Shown: positions 1 through 7,859 of the stretch, one piece after another
How the letters are laid out: every line of letters begins with the position of its first letter
Numbering within the stretch: position 1 is the stretch's first letter
NCBI GenBank assembly: GCA_015163815.1
Contig: JAAOIJ010000087.1
Span: 1 to 12,645 of the forward strand
Origin: Endozoicomonadaceae bacterium
GTDB lineage: Bacteria; Pseudomonadota; Gammaproteobacteria; Pseudomonadales; Endozoicomonadaceae
DNA length: 12,645 nucleotides
Reading direction: 5' to 3'
Made by a program: the position numbers and the translations under genes
Notes under the pieces: generated by a model
What the model was told of the DNA's origin: nothing
What the model saw: the letters and a program-made list of their open reading frames with translations, nothing else
Databases searched by the model: none

Positions 1-18
1 AAGCAGTTTATTAAATTA

Positions 19-24
19 TATAAT
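19..24 (+). promoter_or_regulatory. Possible -10 box upstream of prkA
   Basis: TATAAT matches the sigma-70 -10 consensus and lies about 65 bases before the prkA start codon. The matching -35 box would fall at or before the window edge, so it cannot be checked. In such AT-rich DNA a single hexamer is weak evidence. The E. coli homologues yeaGH are stress and nitrogen-starvation controlled, so an alternative sigma factor is also possible. Confidence 0.25.
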
Positions 25-88
25 ATCTAAAGTATACGAAAGGAATGTGCTTTTTTAAGTTTTTAAACATAATTTAGGAGCGTATCAA

Positions 89-2011
89 ATGTCGTTATTT
101 CAACATTTTAAAGAACGTTATGATGCCATTCAACAAGAAGAATTTACTCTTGAGGAATACTTAAAACTTTGTCGAGATGACTCTTCTGCTTATGCAAGTT
201 CTGCTGAAAGATTATTAATGTCTATTGGTGAGCCTATCTTAATTGATACGTCATCAGATTCTAGATTATCTCGTATTTTTTCAAATAAAATTATTAAAAG
301 CTATCCAACATTTCATGAGTTTTATGGAATGGAAGAAGCGATTGAGCAAATTGTTTCTTATTTTAGACATGCTGCGCAAGGATTAGAAGAAAAAAAACAA
401 ATATTATATTTATTAGGCCCTGTGGGCGGTGGTAAATCTTCTTTAGCAGAACGTTTGAAACAGTTAATGCAAGAGCGTCCTTTTTATGCAATTAAAAATT
501 CACCCATATTTGAATCTCCTTTGTCGTTATTTGATCCAGTTGAAGACGGTCCTGTTTTAGCCTCAGAATATGGCATTCCTTTTCGTTATTTACGACATGT
601 GATCTCTCCTTGGGCTGTCAAACGATTAAATGAATATGGTGGAGATATTACACAATTTAAAGTAATTAAAGTGTATCCTAATCTTTTAAATCAAGTTGCA
701 ATTGCTAAAACAGAACCTGGTGATGAAAACAATCAAGATATTTCTGCTTTAGTCGGTAAAGTAGATATTCGAAAACTAGAAGAATTTTCTCAAAATGATC
801 CAGATTCTTATAGTTTTTCAGGTGCTTTATGTCGAGCCAATCAAGGATTGATGGAATTTGTTGAAATGTTTAAAGCACCTATTAAAGTATTACATCCTTT
901 ACTAACAGCAACACAAGAAGGCAATTATAATGGCACTGAAGGCATGGGTGCAATACCTTTTGATGGTGTGATTTTAGCGCATTCAAATGAATCAGAATGG
1001 CAAACATTTAGAAATAATAAAACAAATGAAGCTTTTATTGATCGTGTCAATATTGTGAAAGTTCCATATTGTTTACGGATTAGTGAAGAAGTCAAAATTT
1101 ATGAAAAATTAATAGAAAACAGTTCATTAAAATCAGCACCTTGTGCGCCTGATACCTTAAAAATGCTGAGCCAATTTAGTATTTTATCTCGCATTAAAGA
1201 ACCAGAGAATTCAAATATTTTTTCAAAAATGTGTGTTTATGATGGTGGAAATTTAAAAGATACTGATCCTCAAGCCAAGCCATTACAAGAATATAAAGAA
1301 ATGGCAGGTGTTGCTGAAGGGATGAATGGTTTATCTACGCGTTTTTCTTTTAAAATTTTATCTAAAGTGTTTAATTTTGATACCGATGAAATTTCAGCAA
1401 ATCCAGTTCATTTATTATATGTTCTTGAAAAAGAAATAGAACAGCAGCAATTTTCTCAAGAAGTACATGATCGATATATTCGTTATATTAAAGAGTTTTT
1501 AGCACCTAAATATATCGAATTTTTAGGAAAAGAAATTCAAACCGCTTATCTTGAATCGTATTATGAATATGGGCAAAATATTTTTGATCGCTATATTACT
1601 TATGCTGATTTATGGATACAAGATCAAGAATATCGAGATCCTGATACAGGTCAAGTATTAGATCGATCTCATTTAAATAATGAGTTAGAAAAAATAGAAA
1701 AACCTGCAGGCATTGCAAATCCAAAAGATTTTAGAAATGAAGTGGTTAATTTTGTATTACGAGCACGTGCCAATAATAAATCAAATAATCCAAAATGGTC
1801 TAGTTATGAAAAAATGAGAAATATTATAGAGAAAAAAATGTTTTCTAATACTGAAGATTTATTACCCGTGATTTCATTTAATGCAAAAGGTAATCAAGAT
1901 GATATAAGAAAACATAATGAATTTGTGACTCGAATGACAAAATATGGGTATACAGAAAAGCAAGTGCGTTTGCTGTGTGAATGGTATATTCGTGTTCGAA
2001 AATCGCAATAA
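89..2011 (+). CDS. prkA: PrkA family serine protein kinase (AAA+ domain), YeaG-like
   Basis: Cytoplasmic PrkA/YeaG protein of 640 residues, almost the same length as E. coli YeaG (644). An AAA+ type ATPase domain fills roughly residues 20-380. It has a clear Walker A (GPVGGGKSS, residues 110-118), a Walker B-like stretch (GLMEFVEMFK, 253-262), a sensor-like segment (ILAHSNE, 295-301) and an arginine-finger-like FIDRV (316-320). The remaining C-terminal part, about 390-640, corresponds to the PrkA C-terminal domain. The family is described as a serine kinase; a Lon-like protease activity has been reported for the Bacillus protein, so the biochemical activity is not settled. The start is supported by AGGAG at 76-80, eight bases before the ATG. 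It is first in an apparent operon with yeaH (64-base gap, no terminator seen) and spoVR, the conserved stress and starvation trio. All ATPase motifs look intact. Confidence 0.95.
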   Translation: MSLFQHFKERYDAIQQEEFTLEEYLKLCRDDSSAYASSAERLLMSIGEPILIDTSSDSRLSRIFSNKIIKSYPTFHEFYGMEEAIEQIVSYFRHAAQGLEEKKQILYLLGPVGGGKSSLAERLKQLMQERPFYAIKNSPIFESPLSLFDPVEDGPVLASEYGIPFRYLRHVISPWAVKRLNEYGGDITQFKVIKVYPNLLNQVAIAKTEPGDENNQDISALVGKVDIRKLEEFSQNDPDSYSFSGALCRANQGLMEFVEMFKAPIKVLHPLLTATQEGNYNGTEGMGAIPFDGVILAHSNESEWQTFRNNKTNEAFIDRVNIVKVPYCLRISEEVKIYEKLIENSSLKSAPCAPDTLKMLSQFSILSRIKEPENSNIFSKMCVYDGGNLKDTDPQAKPLQEYKEMAGVAEGMNGLSTRFSFKILSKVFNFDTDEISANPVHLLYVLEKEIEQQQFSQEVHDRYIRYIKEFLAPKYIEFLGKEIQTAYLESYYEYGQNIFDRYITYADLWIQDQEYRDPDTGQVLDRSHLNNELEKIEKPAGIANPKDFRNEVVNFVLRARANNKSNNPKWSSYEKMRNIIEKKMFSNTEDLLPVISFNAKGNQDDIRKHNEFVTRMTKYGYTEKQVRLLCEWYIRVRKSQ

Positions 2012-2075
2012 TATACAATATTACACGATACAAATCCTTTGATGTTTAATAGATAAACGTAGGAATATAATAGCA

Positions 2076-3374
2076 ATGAATAAAAACATTATTATAGATA
2101 GACGTTTAAATGGCAAAGGGAAAAGTACCGTTAATAGAGAGCGTTTTTTAAGACGATATCGTAAATATATTCAACGCGCTGTGAATGAAGCAATTAATAA
2201 ACGTTCAATTACAGATACTAAAAGTGGTGAAAGCATTACAATTGCTAAAAAACACTTAACTGAAGCTATATTTAAACATGGACCCAATGGTTATATTGAA
2301 CAAGTCTTACCTGGTAATCGAGAATTTATTGCAGAAGATAGAATTAAACGTTCTTCTGAAAGCAATGATGCACGTTCAGGTCCAGGGAAAACCATGAATC
2401 AAGGAGAGGGTTTAGATGATTTTGTTTTTGGGATTAATCGCAATGAGTTTTTAGAGTATCTTTTTGATGATTTAGAATTGCCGAATCTAATGAAGAAAGA
2501 AAATGTTAAAAATCATAATGATACTACTTTTCATCGATCAGGTTTTATTAATGCTGGAACGCCTAATCAATTAAGTGTGGTTCGATCATTACGGCATGCT
2601 TATGCACGTCGTATTGCTTTATCTTCTAAAGATCGACGTCTCATGCAAGAGATAAAAAATAAATTATTAGCATTAGACAATCAAGTCGATGATGTAGAGT
2701 CTTTACAAAACGAAAAAGATATTTTGAACAAACAATGGCATGTTTTGAAAAATAAAATTGATCGATTACCTTTTTTAGATAAATTCGATTTAAAGTATAT
2801 GCATACAATTCGGATCCCTTCTCTTTCCAGTCAAGCTGTTATGTTTTGTATTATGGATGTTTCAGGTTCAATGACCAATGATATAAAAGATATGGCTAAA
2901 CGCTTTTTTTTCCTTTTATATCTTTTTTTACAAAAAAAATATGAATCTGTTGATATTGTCTTTATACGACATCATGCAGAAGCACGTGAATGTAATGAGG
3001 AAGAGTTTTTTTATTCAAGAGAAACAGGCGGAACAGTTGTTTCTTCTGCTCTTAAATTAGCGCATGAAATCATTGAAAAACGTTATAAAAGTAATGAATG
3101 GAATATTTATTTAGCACAAGCTTCAGATGGAGATAATTGGGAAGCTGATTCTCCTCGTTGTAGTGAAATAATTCGAGAAAAGCTGATACAGCATGTACAG
3201 TATTATGCTTATGTTGAAATTACAGATCGCCATCATCAAAACTTATGGTTTGAATATGAAAAAATTCAACAACAATACGCTAATACTTTTTCAATGGCGC
3301 ATATCCCTAATTTAAATGAAGTATATCCAGTATTTCGATCATTATTTGAAAAAAAAATAGGAGTCTTTGCATGA
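2076..3374 (+). CDS. yeaH: YeaH family protein (DUF444, vWA-like with MIDAS)
   Basis: A 432-residue DUF444/UPF0229 protein, close to E. coli YeaH (427). The N-terminal half is basic and low in hydrophobic stretches. It includes a region typical of the family around residues 88-120 (glycine-rich SGPGKTMNQGEG, then DDFVFGI). The C-terminal half is a von Willebrand factor A-like fold with a metal-ion-dependent adhesion site: D261-x-S263-x-S265 (MDVSGSM), T320 in ETGGT, and D351 in ASDGDNW. No signal peptide or membrane segment is seen, so it should be cytoplasmic. MIDAS proteins paired with AAA+ ATPases (as in chelatases and MoxR systems) commonly act as partners or adaptors, and by analogy YeaH probably works with PrkA; that is inference. 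AGGA at 2061-2064 is a modest ribosome binding site, 11 bases from the start. The stop overlaps the spoVR start. Confidence 0.93.
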   Translation: MNKNIIIDRRLNGKGKSTVNRERFLRRYRKYIQRAVNEAINKRSITDTKSGESITIAKKHLTEAIFKHGPNGYIEQVLPGNREFIAEDRIKRSSESNDARSGPGKTMNQGEGLDDFVFGINRNEFLEYLFDDLELPNLMKKENVKNHNDTTFHRSGFINAGTPNQLSVVRSLRHAYARRIALSSKDRRLMQEIKNKLLALDNQVDDVESLQNEKDILNKQWHVLKNKIDRLPFLDKFDLKYMHTIRIPSLSSQAVMFCIMDVSGSMTNDIKDMAKRFFFLLYLFLQKKYESVDIVFIRHHAEARECNEEEFFYSRETGGTVVSSALKLAHEIIEKRYKSNEWNIYLAQASDGDNWEADSPRCSEIIREKLIQHVQYYAYVEITDRHHQNLWFEYEKIQQQYANTFSMAHIPNLNEVYPVFRSLFEKKIGVFA

Positions 3375-4924
3375 CGTACTCTATTAGTACAGCAAAGAAA
3401 ATAAAAAGAAAGAACTCGATAGCGAAAAAATCTAGTTATCTTTCTGAAGGATCTGAATGGACTTTTGATTTAATTGAGACCTATAATCTTGAAATTTCAT
3501 ATTTAGCCGAGCAATGTAAATTAGATACGTATCCTAATCAAATTGAAATTATTAATTCAGAACAAATGCTAGATGCTTATTCAGCATCTGGTATGCCGTT
3601 AATGTATAATCACTGGTCTTTTGGTAAACAATTTTTAGCACAGAAAGCAAATTATGAAAAAGGATATATGGGATTAGCGTATGAAATTGTGATTAATTCG
3701 AATCCTTGTATTGCTTATTTAATGGCAGAGAATAATATGACGATGCAAGCTTTAGTGATAGCGCATGCTTGTTACGGTCATAATTCTTTTTTTAAAGGTA
3801 ATTATTTATTTAAAGAATGGACAAATGCAGATGCTATTATTGATTACTTATTATTTGCAAAAAATTATATTGCACAATGTGAAGAACGCTATGGAATTGA
3901 TGCAGTAGAAGAAGTCTTAGATGCTTGCCATGCATTACAAGCACATGCAGTCAATCGATATAACAGACCTGAACCTTTATCTTCTGAGCAAGAAGCTTGC
4001 CGATTTCATGAAAGAGAAGCGTATATTCAAAAAACACTGAATGATATTTGGAATACGATTCCGAAAAAAGAAAACAAAGTTGTCATGCCTAATCCAAAAT
4101 TTCCAGTCGATCCTGAAGAAAATATTTTATACTTTATAGAAAAAAACGCACCCGCTTTATCTATTTGGAAACGAGAATTGATTCGTATTGTACGCAAAAT
4201 AAGTCAATATTTTTATCCTCAAAAACAAACAAAAGTGATGAATGAAGGATGGGCGACTTTTTGGCATTATACTTTAATGAATGAGTTATATAACAATCAT
4301 AAAATTACTGAAAGTGCCATGTTATATTTTTTTACAATCCATACAAATGTTGTCCATCAACCAGAATATGATAGTGCTATCTATCAAGGCATGAATCCTT
4401 ATGCTTTAGGTTTTAATATTTTTAAAGATTTACGTCGTATCTGTGAAAATCCAACACAAGAAGATAAACAATGGTTTCCTGATATTGCAGCTTCTAATTG
4501 GTTAACAACATTGGATTATGCGATGCGTCATTTTAATGATGAAAGTTTTATTCAGCAATTTTTATCACCCAAAGTAATTCGTGATATGCATCTATTTGTA
4601 TTAACAGGTGATCGTCAAAAGCCTTATTATGAAATTAATGCTATTCATAATGAAATAGGCTATCGTACCGTTCGTAATGTATTAGCTAACCAGCATAATT
4701 TAGGTAATTTAGAACCTAATATTCAAGTCTATTCAGTTGATATGATGGGTGATCGTACTTTGATGCTAAGACATTATATGCATTGTAATCGAGATTTAGA
4801 TACTGAAGACACAGCGCGTGTTTTAGCGCATTTAAAAACATTATGGAGTTTTGATGTCGCTTTAGAATCAGTGACCCCGGACAATAAAATTCAAAAAACA
4901 TATACGACCAAAACAAGTGTTTAA
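3371..4924 (+). CDS. spoVR: SpoVR family protein, YcgB-like
   Basis: A 517-residue SpoVR/YcgB protein (E. coli YcgB is 510). The name comes from Bacillus, where spoVR affects spore cortex formation; in proteobacteria it is a starvation and stress protein of unsettled biochemistry. Family hallmarks are present: AHACYGHNSFFKGN at residues 131-144, with H132 and H137 spaced like metal ligands, and MNEGWATFWHY at 290-300. Residues 1-25 are lysine- and serine-rich and look poorly conserved. No signal peptide or transmembrane segment is visible. The start codon overlaps the yeaH stop (ATGA), with AGGAG at 3359-3363 seven bases upstream, which suggests translational coupling. prkA, yeaH and spoVR together form the classic proteobacterial trio; spoVR joined to the other two differs from E. 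coli, where ycgB sits elsewhere. Confidence 0.94.
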   Translation: MTYSISTAKKIKRKNSIAKKSSYLSEGSEWTFDLIETYNLEISYLAEQCKLDTYPNQIEIINSEQMLDAYSASGMPLMYNHWSFGKQFLAQKANYEKGYMGLAYEIVINSNPCIAYLMAENNMTMQALVIAHACYGHNSFFKGNYLFKEWTNADAIIDYLLFAKNYIAQCEERYGIDAVEEVLDACHALQAHAVNRYNRPEPLSSEQEACRFHEREAYIQKTLNDIWNTIPKKENKVVMPNPKFPVDPEENILYFIEKNAPALSIWKRELIRIVRKISQYFYPQKQTKVMNEGWATFWHYTLMNELYNNHKITESAMLYFFTIHTNVVHQPEYDSAIYQGMNPYALGFNIFKDLRRICENPTQEDKQWFPDIAASNWLTTLDYAMRHFNDESFIQQFLSPKVIRDMHLFVLTGDRQKPYYEINAIHNEIGYRTVRNVLANQHNLGNLEPNIQVYSVDMMGDRTLMLRHYMHCNRDLDTEDTARVLAHLKTLWSFDVALESVTPDNKIQKTYTTKTSV

Positions 4925-4955
4925 AATAGACAGTATGATATCTAAAATCATCATT

Positions 4956-4959
4956 GAGG
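4956..4959 (+). promoter_or_regulatory. Ribosome binding site deciding the nhaA start
   Basis: GAGG stands six bases before ATG 4966. The reading frame is also open to a TTG at 4954, but that codon overlaps this site and has no good site of its own, so ATG 4966 is preferred. Confidence 0.6.
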
Positions 4960-4965
4960 CATTAC

Positions 4966-6150
4966 ATGATACAGCATAACGTATGGCACTATATTAAAAA
5001 TATAAAACAAGAAGTGATAGGTGCTATCATTCTTTTCCTTTTTGCAATTTTTGCTATATTTTGTGCTAATTCATCATTTGAGTCTTATTACTTTCAATGC
5101 TTGAATATGCCAGTGTCTATTCGCATGGGCAGTTTTGGGTTAAGTAAACCTTTATTGCTTTGGATTAATGATGGTTTAATGGCTTTCTTTTTTTTCTTAA
5201 TTGGTATGGAATTAAAACGTGAAGTATTATCAGGCGAGCTATCTGATGCACGTCAAATCACACTGCCAGCAATTGGAGCGATAGGTGGTATGTTATGCCC
5301 TGCTCTGATTTATTTATTATTGAATGGGCATGATCCGATTTTACAGAAAGGTTGGGCTATTCCAGTAGCAACAGATATTGCGTTTGCATTAGGCGTTTTA
5401 TCTTTGCTAGGATCTCGTGTACCGCTCAGTTTAAAAGTGTTTTTAACATCATTAGCTATTTTTGATGATATCGGTGCCATTGCTATTATTGCAGTATGCT
5501 ATACCGATACCCTGCTTTGGGCAGCATTATGGATGGGCTTGAGTTGTCTCATATTCGCTGTTATATGCAATCGATTGAAAGTGGCTTTAAGATGGCCTTA
5601 TCTCGTGTTAGGGATCTTGATGTGGTATGCTTTTTTGAAATCAGGCTTACATGCAACATTAGCTGGTTTTTTATTAGCTTTTTGTATTCCTTTTGAAGCT
5701 AAAAACAAATCACCTTTAGTGTCATGGGAGTATGATTTACAAGCATGGGTGATCTTTTTCATTTTACCTATTTTTGCTTTGGCTAATTCAGGCGTGATTT
5801 TGAATAACTTGAATATGGATGCTATTTTTAATTCAGTATCATTGGGTATTTTTATAGGACTCGTGCTAGGAAAACCGCTTGGTGTTATGTTATTTTGCGC
5901 AAGCTTCATTGGATTAGGTTTATTAAAAAAACCAAAAGGTGTGAATTGGTTAACTTTACTGGGAGCATCTTTCTTATGTGGCATTGGATTTACCATGAGT
6001 ATTTTTATAGGGTCACTCGCTTTTCAAGATATCCCGAGTACTCAGATGCTATTTGATGAGCGTATTGGTATTTTGAGTGCTTCTTTTTTATCGGGTATAC
6101 TCGGCTTTATTTGTATAAAAATTGGCTTATCTGATGCGTACCAAACCTAA
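4966..6150 (+). CDS. nhaA: Na+/H+ antiporter NhaA
   Basis: Inner-membrane sodium/proton antiporter of 394 residues (E. coli NhaA is 388), exporting Na+ or Li+ in exchange for H+. About twelve hydrophobic segments are visible. Key residues of the family are all present: D137 in ATDIAFALG, the ion-binding pair D167-D168 in AIFDDIGAIA, H229 in KSGLHATLAG (the position linked to pH response in E. coli) and K303 in LGKPLG. The conserved early loop FFFLIGMELKREVLSGELS (76-94) is intact. The gene starts 41 bases after spoVR with no terminator between, so it may share the stress operon transcript; it could also have its own promoter. A 10-bp inverted repeat lies directly after the stop codon. Confidence 0.96.
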   Translation: MIQHNVWHYIKNIKQEVIGAIILFLFAIFAIFCANSSFESYYFQCLNMPVSIRMGSFGLSKPLLLWINDGLMAFFFFLIGMELKREVLSGELSDARQITLPAIGAIGGMLCPALIYLLLNGHDPILQKGWAIPVATDIAFALGVLSLLGSRVPLSLKVFLTSLAIFDDIGAIAIIAVCYTDTLLWAALWMGLSCLIFAVICNRLKVALRWPYLVLGILMWYAFLKSGLHATLAGFLLAFCIPFEAKNKSPLVSWEYDLQAWVIFFILPIFALANSGVILNNLNMDAIFNSVSLGIFIGLVLGKPLGVMLFCASFIGLGLLKKPKGVNWLTLLGASFLCGIGFTMSIFIGSLAFQDIPSTQMLFDERIGILSASFLSGILGFICIKIGLSDAYQT

Positions 6151-6151
6151 T

Positions 6152-6180
6152 ATCACATCAAATGATAGGCTTGATGTGAT
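6152..6180. terminator. Inverted repeat between convergent nhaA and the 348-aa gene
   Basis: A perfect 10-bp inverted repeat (ATCACATCAA / TTGATGTGAT) with a 9-base loop starts one base after the nhaA stop and ends four bases before the stop codon of the converging minus-strand gene. Its position suits a shared terminator, but neither strand has a T tract after the stem, so it is not a standard intrinsic terminator. It might act as an mRNA 3'-end stabiliser or a Rho-associated element. Confidence 0.4.
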
Positions 6181-6184
6181 GCAG

Positions 6185-7231
6185 TCAATTCATAGGATGG
6201 GATGGATAGAATAGTAATTTTTCTATTTTTTGAATGAATCTCTCTGTGAGAGCTACATCATATTTTAGCGCATGATGAATACGTAGTGTTTGTATTTGCA
6301 TATTAATTTGACTTTCAATTAGAGTCAGTTGATGAGGCCAGATTGTTTTCCAAAGCAATGTAATATCAATTAAAGGTTGTAAATGTTGTAGGATCGAATC
6401 GGGTTGAATAGCGAGCTGATTACCTAATTTTGAAATAATTTCAATTGTTAATTCTTGAAAACTTTGTTTTTCAAATTCAATTAATTGTGTCAATTTATAT
6501 TGAATACAGTTTGGCATGCAATCTAATTCAAAGTTTAACTCGATATATGCGATTGTATTTTTTTGATACCGAGTTAACGTTTGATTCAATAATTTAATAC
6601 GCCTCTTCATCATTTGATTGAATTTCTGTTTAAATAGTTGAATTTTTTTTTGTGTTACAAATAATTGAGAATGAATGAGAGTGATCGTATTATTTTCAAA
6701 ACCAAAACATAATGGACATAACAGATGTTTCAACTTTTTTATAAAAGGCATTTTAATAGGCTTGTTTGAGTGATAGTTAGATAAAAAAGTCAGTACATAT
6801 TCTCCAAATAATAAATCTTTGATTTGTACTTTGTTCGATAAACTTGGAATGTTAAACGCTTGCTTATTGGATAGCGTTTTTGCTTTTCTATTGTCTAAAT
6901 TTAATTGGTATTTTGCAAATACTTGATTAAAAGCTAATGTGCCTTCATATATTTCTGGATCATTGATGACTTCTTCAAGTGAAGCAATTTGCACGATGGC
7001 ACGAGATTTCACGGTATTTTTTGACAACATTTTAGGATAAGATAACCAAAATATATTCCCTTTGATATTTTTCCAATGACTGGGTATTTGATGATCAGCT
7101 TTTTGAAAAGTGATATTTTGACCATACTGAGCACATTGATCTAAAAAGTCATCTTGTAAATTAGTAGATATTCCCTGTGAATTTGAAAGCGTTATCGTCG
7201 ACCAGTTAGATGCAGGCATGTCAATATCCAT
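6185..7231 (-). CDS. Hypothetical protein, 348 aa, unrecognised family
   Basis: I do not recognise this protein. It has 348 residues, no signal peptide and no clear transmembrane helix, and appears soluble. The first 160 residues are mixed in character. The second half is rich in lysine, glutamine, isoleucine and leucine and probably mostly helical. Two cysteine pairs stand out, C172-P-L-C175 and C238-M-P-N-C242, which could form a metal or disulfide site (inference). Base composition resembles the neighbours. ATG 7231 lacks a good ribosome binding site; the in-frame ATG at 7219 has GGA seven bases upstream, so the true start may be four codons later. A plausible promoter lies at 7264-7293. 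The gene runs convergent to nhaA and is separated by 367 bases from the next gene upstream. Length, intact frame and promoter argue for a real gene; a secreted effector or lineage-specific protein are possibilities only. Confidence 0.8.
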   Translation of the reverse strand: MDIDMPASNWSTITLSNSQGISTNLQDDFLDQCAQYGQNITFQKADHQIPSHWKNIKGNIFWLSYPKMLSKNTVKSRAIVQIASLEEVINDPEIYEGTLAFNQVFAKYQLNLDNRKAKTLSNKQAFNIPSLSNKVQIKDLLFGEYVLTFLSNYHSNKPIKMPFIKKLKHLLCPLCFGFENNTITLIHSQLFVTQKKIQLFKQKFNQMMKRRIKLLNQTLTRYQKNTIAYIELNFELDCMPNCIQYKLTQLIEFEKQSFQELTIEIISKLGNQLAIQPDSILQHLQPLIDITLLWKTIWPHQLTLIESQINMQIQTLRIHHALKYDVALTERFIQKIEKLLFYPSHPMN

Positions 7232-7263
7232 TGAATGAAAAGGATTTTTTATAGAGCTTATTT

Positions 7264-7293
7264 TTTATATCGGCTTATTTATCTTGGGTTCAA
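7264..7293 (-). promoter_or_regulatory. Candidate sigma-70 promoter for the 348-aa gene
   Basis: On the minus strand, TTGAAC (7293-7288) and TATAAA (7269-7264) are separated by 18 bases. TATAAA matches five of six -10 consensus bases and TTGAAC four of six at -35. The -10 box ends 33 bases upstream of ATG 7231. Such matches arise easily in AT-rich DNA. Confidence 0.35.
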
Positions 7294-7321
7294 TAAAAAA
7301 ATGCATATCAAGGCTTGTCGC

Positions 7322-7407
7322 GATACAGGATGCCTATTCATGCTGCATGCAGGTCACAAGTTGATATCAAAACAATCGTCAACGATTGATCAATTGAAAC
7401 CTGTATC
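7322..7407. repeat. Nested inverted repeats (potential folded RNA or DNA element)
   Basis: Outer arms GATACAGG (7322-7329) and CCTGTATC (7400-7407) are perfectly complementary. Inside them, CAGGT (7350-7354) can pair with ACCTG (7399-7403), TTGAT (7361-7365) with ATCAA (7389-7393), and the core CAATCG (7373-7378) with CGATTG (7383-7388) closes a TCAA loop. The outer arms and the CAGGT/ACCTG pairing use the same bases, so two alternative folds are possible. No T tract follows on either strand, so it is not an obvious terminator. Confidence 0.45.
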
Positions 7408-7546
7408 ATGACGAAAACTTGTTTGATAGTGTGTATCGGATTCAAAAAAACAATCTGATGAGATGTTCAGTGATAATTTGAATGAGAATAGTGATTGAAA
7501 TTCGCCAGTTATCATAGAGGCTGTCAACTGTTTGAGGTTTGCAAAA

Positions 7547-7574
7547 TACGCAATCTTGCAATGCATTGTGCGTA
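7547..7574 (-). terminator. Weak hairpin after the small exported-protein gene
   Basis: TACGCA (7547-7552) pairs with TGCGTA (7569-7574), with further possible inner pairs around a bulge. It lies 25 bases beyond the stop of the minus-strand 83-residue gene. The sequence after it on the minus strand has only a short T run (TTTT), so termination is uncertain. Confidence 0.3.
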
Positions 7575-7598
7575 ATAGCCTGTTATTTTGATGATTAG

Positions 7599-7850
7599 TT
7601 ACAAAGAAATGCTTTGATTATTTTGATTGATCGTATTGATTGTTAAATAATGCATAATATTAGGATGATTGGATGCGTCGATATCAGAGGCATCTTTTGC
7701 GATCAATGCTGCTTGATCTTTCAAAGTCACAGCCTTGATATTTTTTGCTATGGCATCAGTCTGCATGTTGCTCAATAAGAGAACTATATTGCATAAGAAT
7801 AATCCTGTTATTTTTAGCAAAGATACGATTGATCTGTATTTTTTTAACAT
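7599..7850 (-). CDS. Small predicted exported protein, 83 aa
   Basis: An 83-residue protein I cannot assign to a family. Residues 1-35 look like a Sec signal peptide: basic start (MLKKYR), a hydrophobic core at about 9-27 and an A33-I-A35 motif suited to signal peptidase I cleavage before K36. The predicted mature peptide is only 48 residues, rich in Asn, Asp, Ile and Ala, and has no cysteine after cleavage. A strong ribosome binding site (AAGGAG, 7860-7865) lies nine bases before the ATG, which is the best reason to treat it as a real gene. It shares orientation with the upstream DUF2909 gene, 231 bases away, and with the downstream 348-residue gene. An alternative reading is a single-pass membrane peptide with an uncleaved N-terminal anchor. 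Confidence 0.6.
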   Translation of the reverse strand: MLKKYRSIVSLLKITGLFLCNIVLLLSNMQTDAIAKNIKAVTLKDQAALIAKDASDIDASNHPNIMHYLTINTINQNNQSISL

Positions 7851-7859
7851 ATAGCAGGT

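Larger units (their letters stand above)
7232..7598. other. 367-base gap without a convincing gene
   Basis: This stretch separates the 348-residue gene from the small exported-protein gene, both on the minus strand. It holds the candidate promoter at 7264-7293, a cluster of nested inverted repeats at 7322-7407 and a small hairpin at 7547-7574. The longest plus-strand reading frame noticed starts at ATG 7301 (36 codons), without a usable ribosome binding site. I see no tRNA, repeat array or insertion sequence end. It could encode a small RNA or a long 5' leader of the 348-residue gene. Confidence 0.6.

Noticed and set aside
1894..2076. Minus-strand open frame over the end of prkA
   Set aside because: It overlaps the prkA C-terminus almost completely, has no recognisable motif and is an antisense shadow.
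4716..4916. Minus-strand open frame inside spoVR
   Set aside because: Lies wholly within a well-supported gene, without a family match.
5496..5996. Plus-strand (5496-5696) and minus-strand (5598-5996) open frames inside nhaA
   Set aside because: NhaA carries all family residues here; the other frames show no motif and are shadows.
7301..7411. 36-codon plus-strand frame in the gene-free gap
   Set aside because: No ribosome binding site at usable distance, no hydrophobic or family pattern, and it coincides with the inverted-repeat cluster.
7520..7545. TTGACA on the minus strand, a perfect -35 hexamer
   Set aside because: No acceptable -10 box lies 15-19 bases downstream, so it is probably coincidental.
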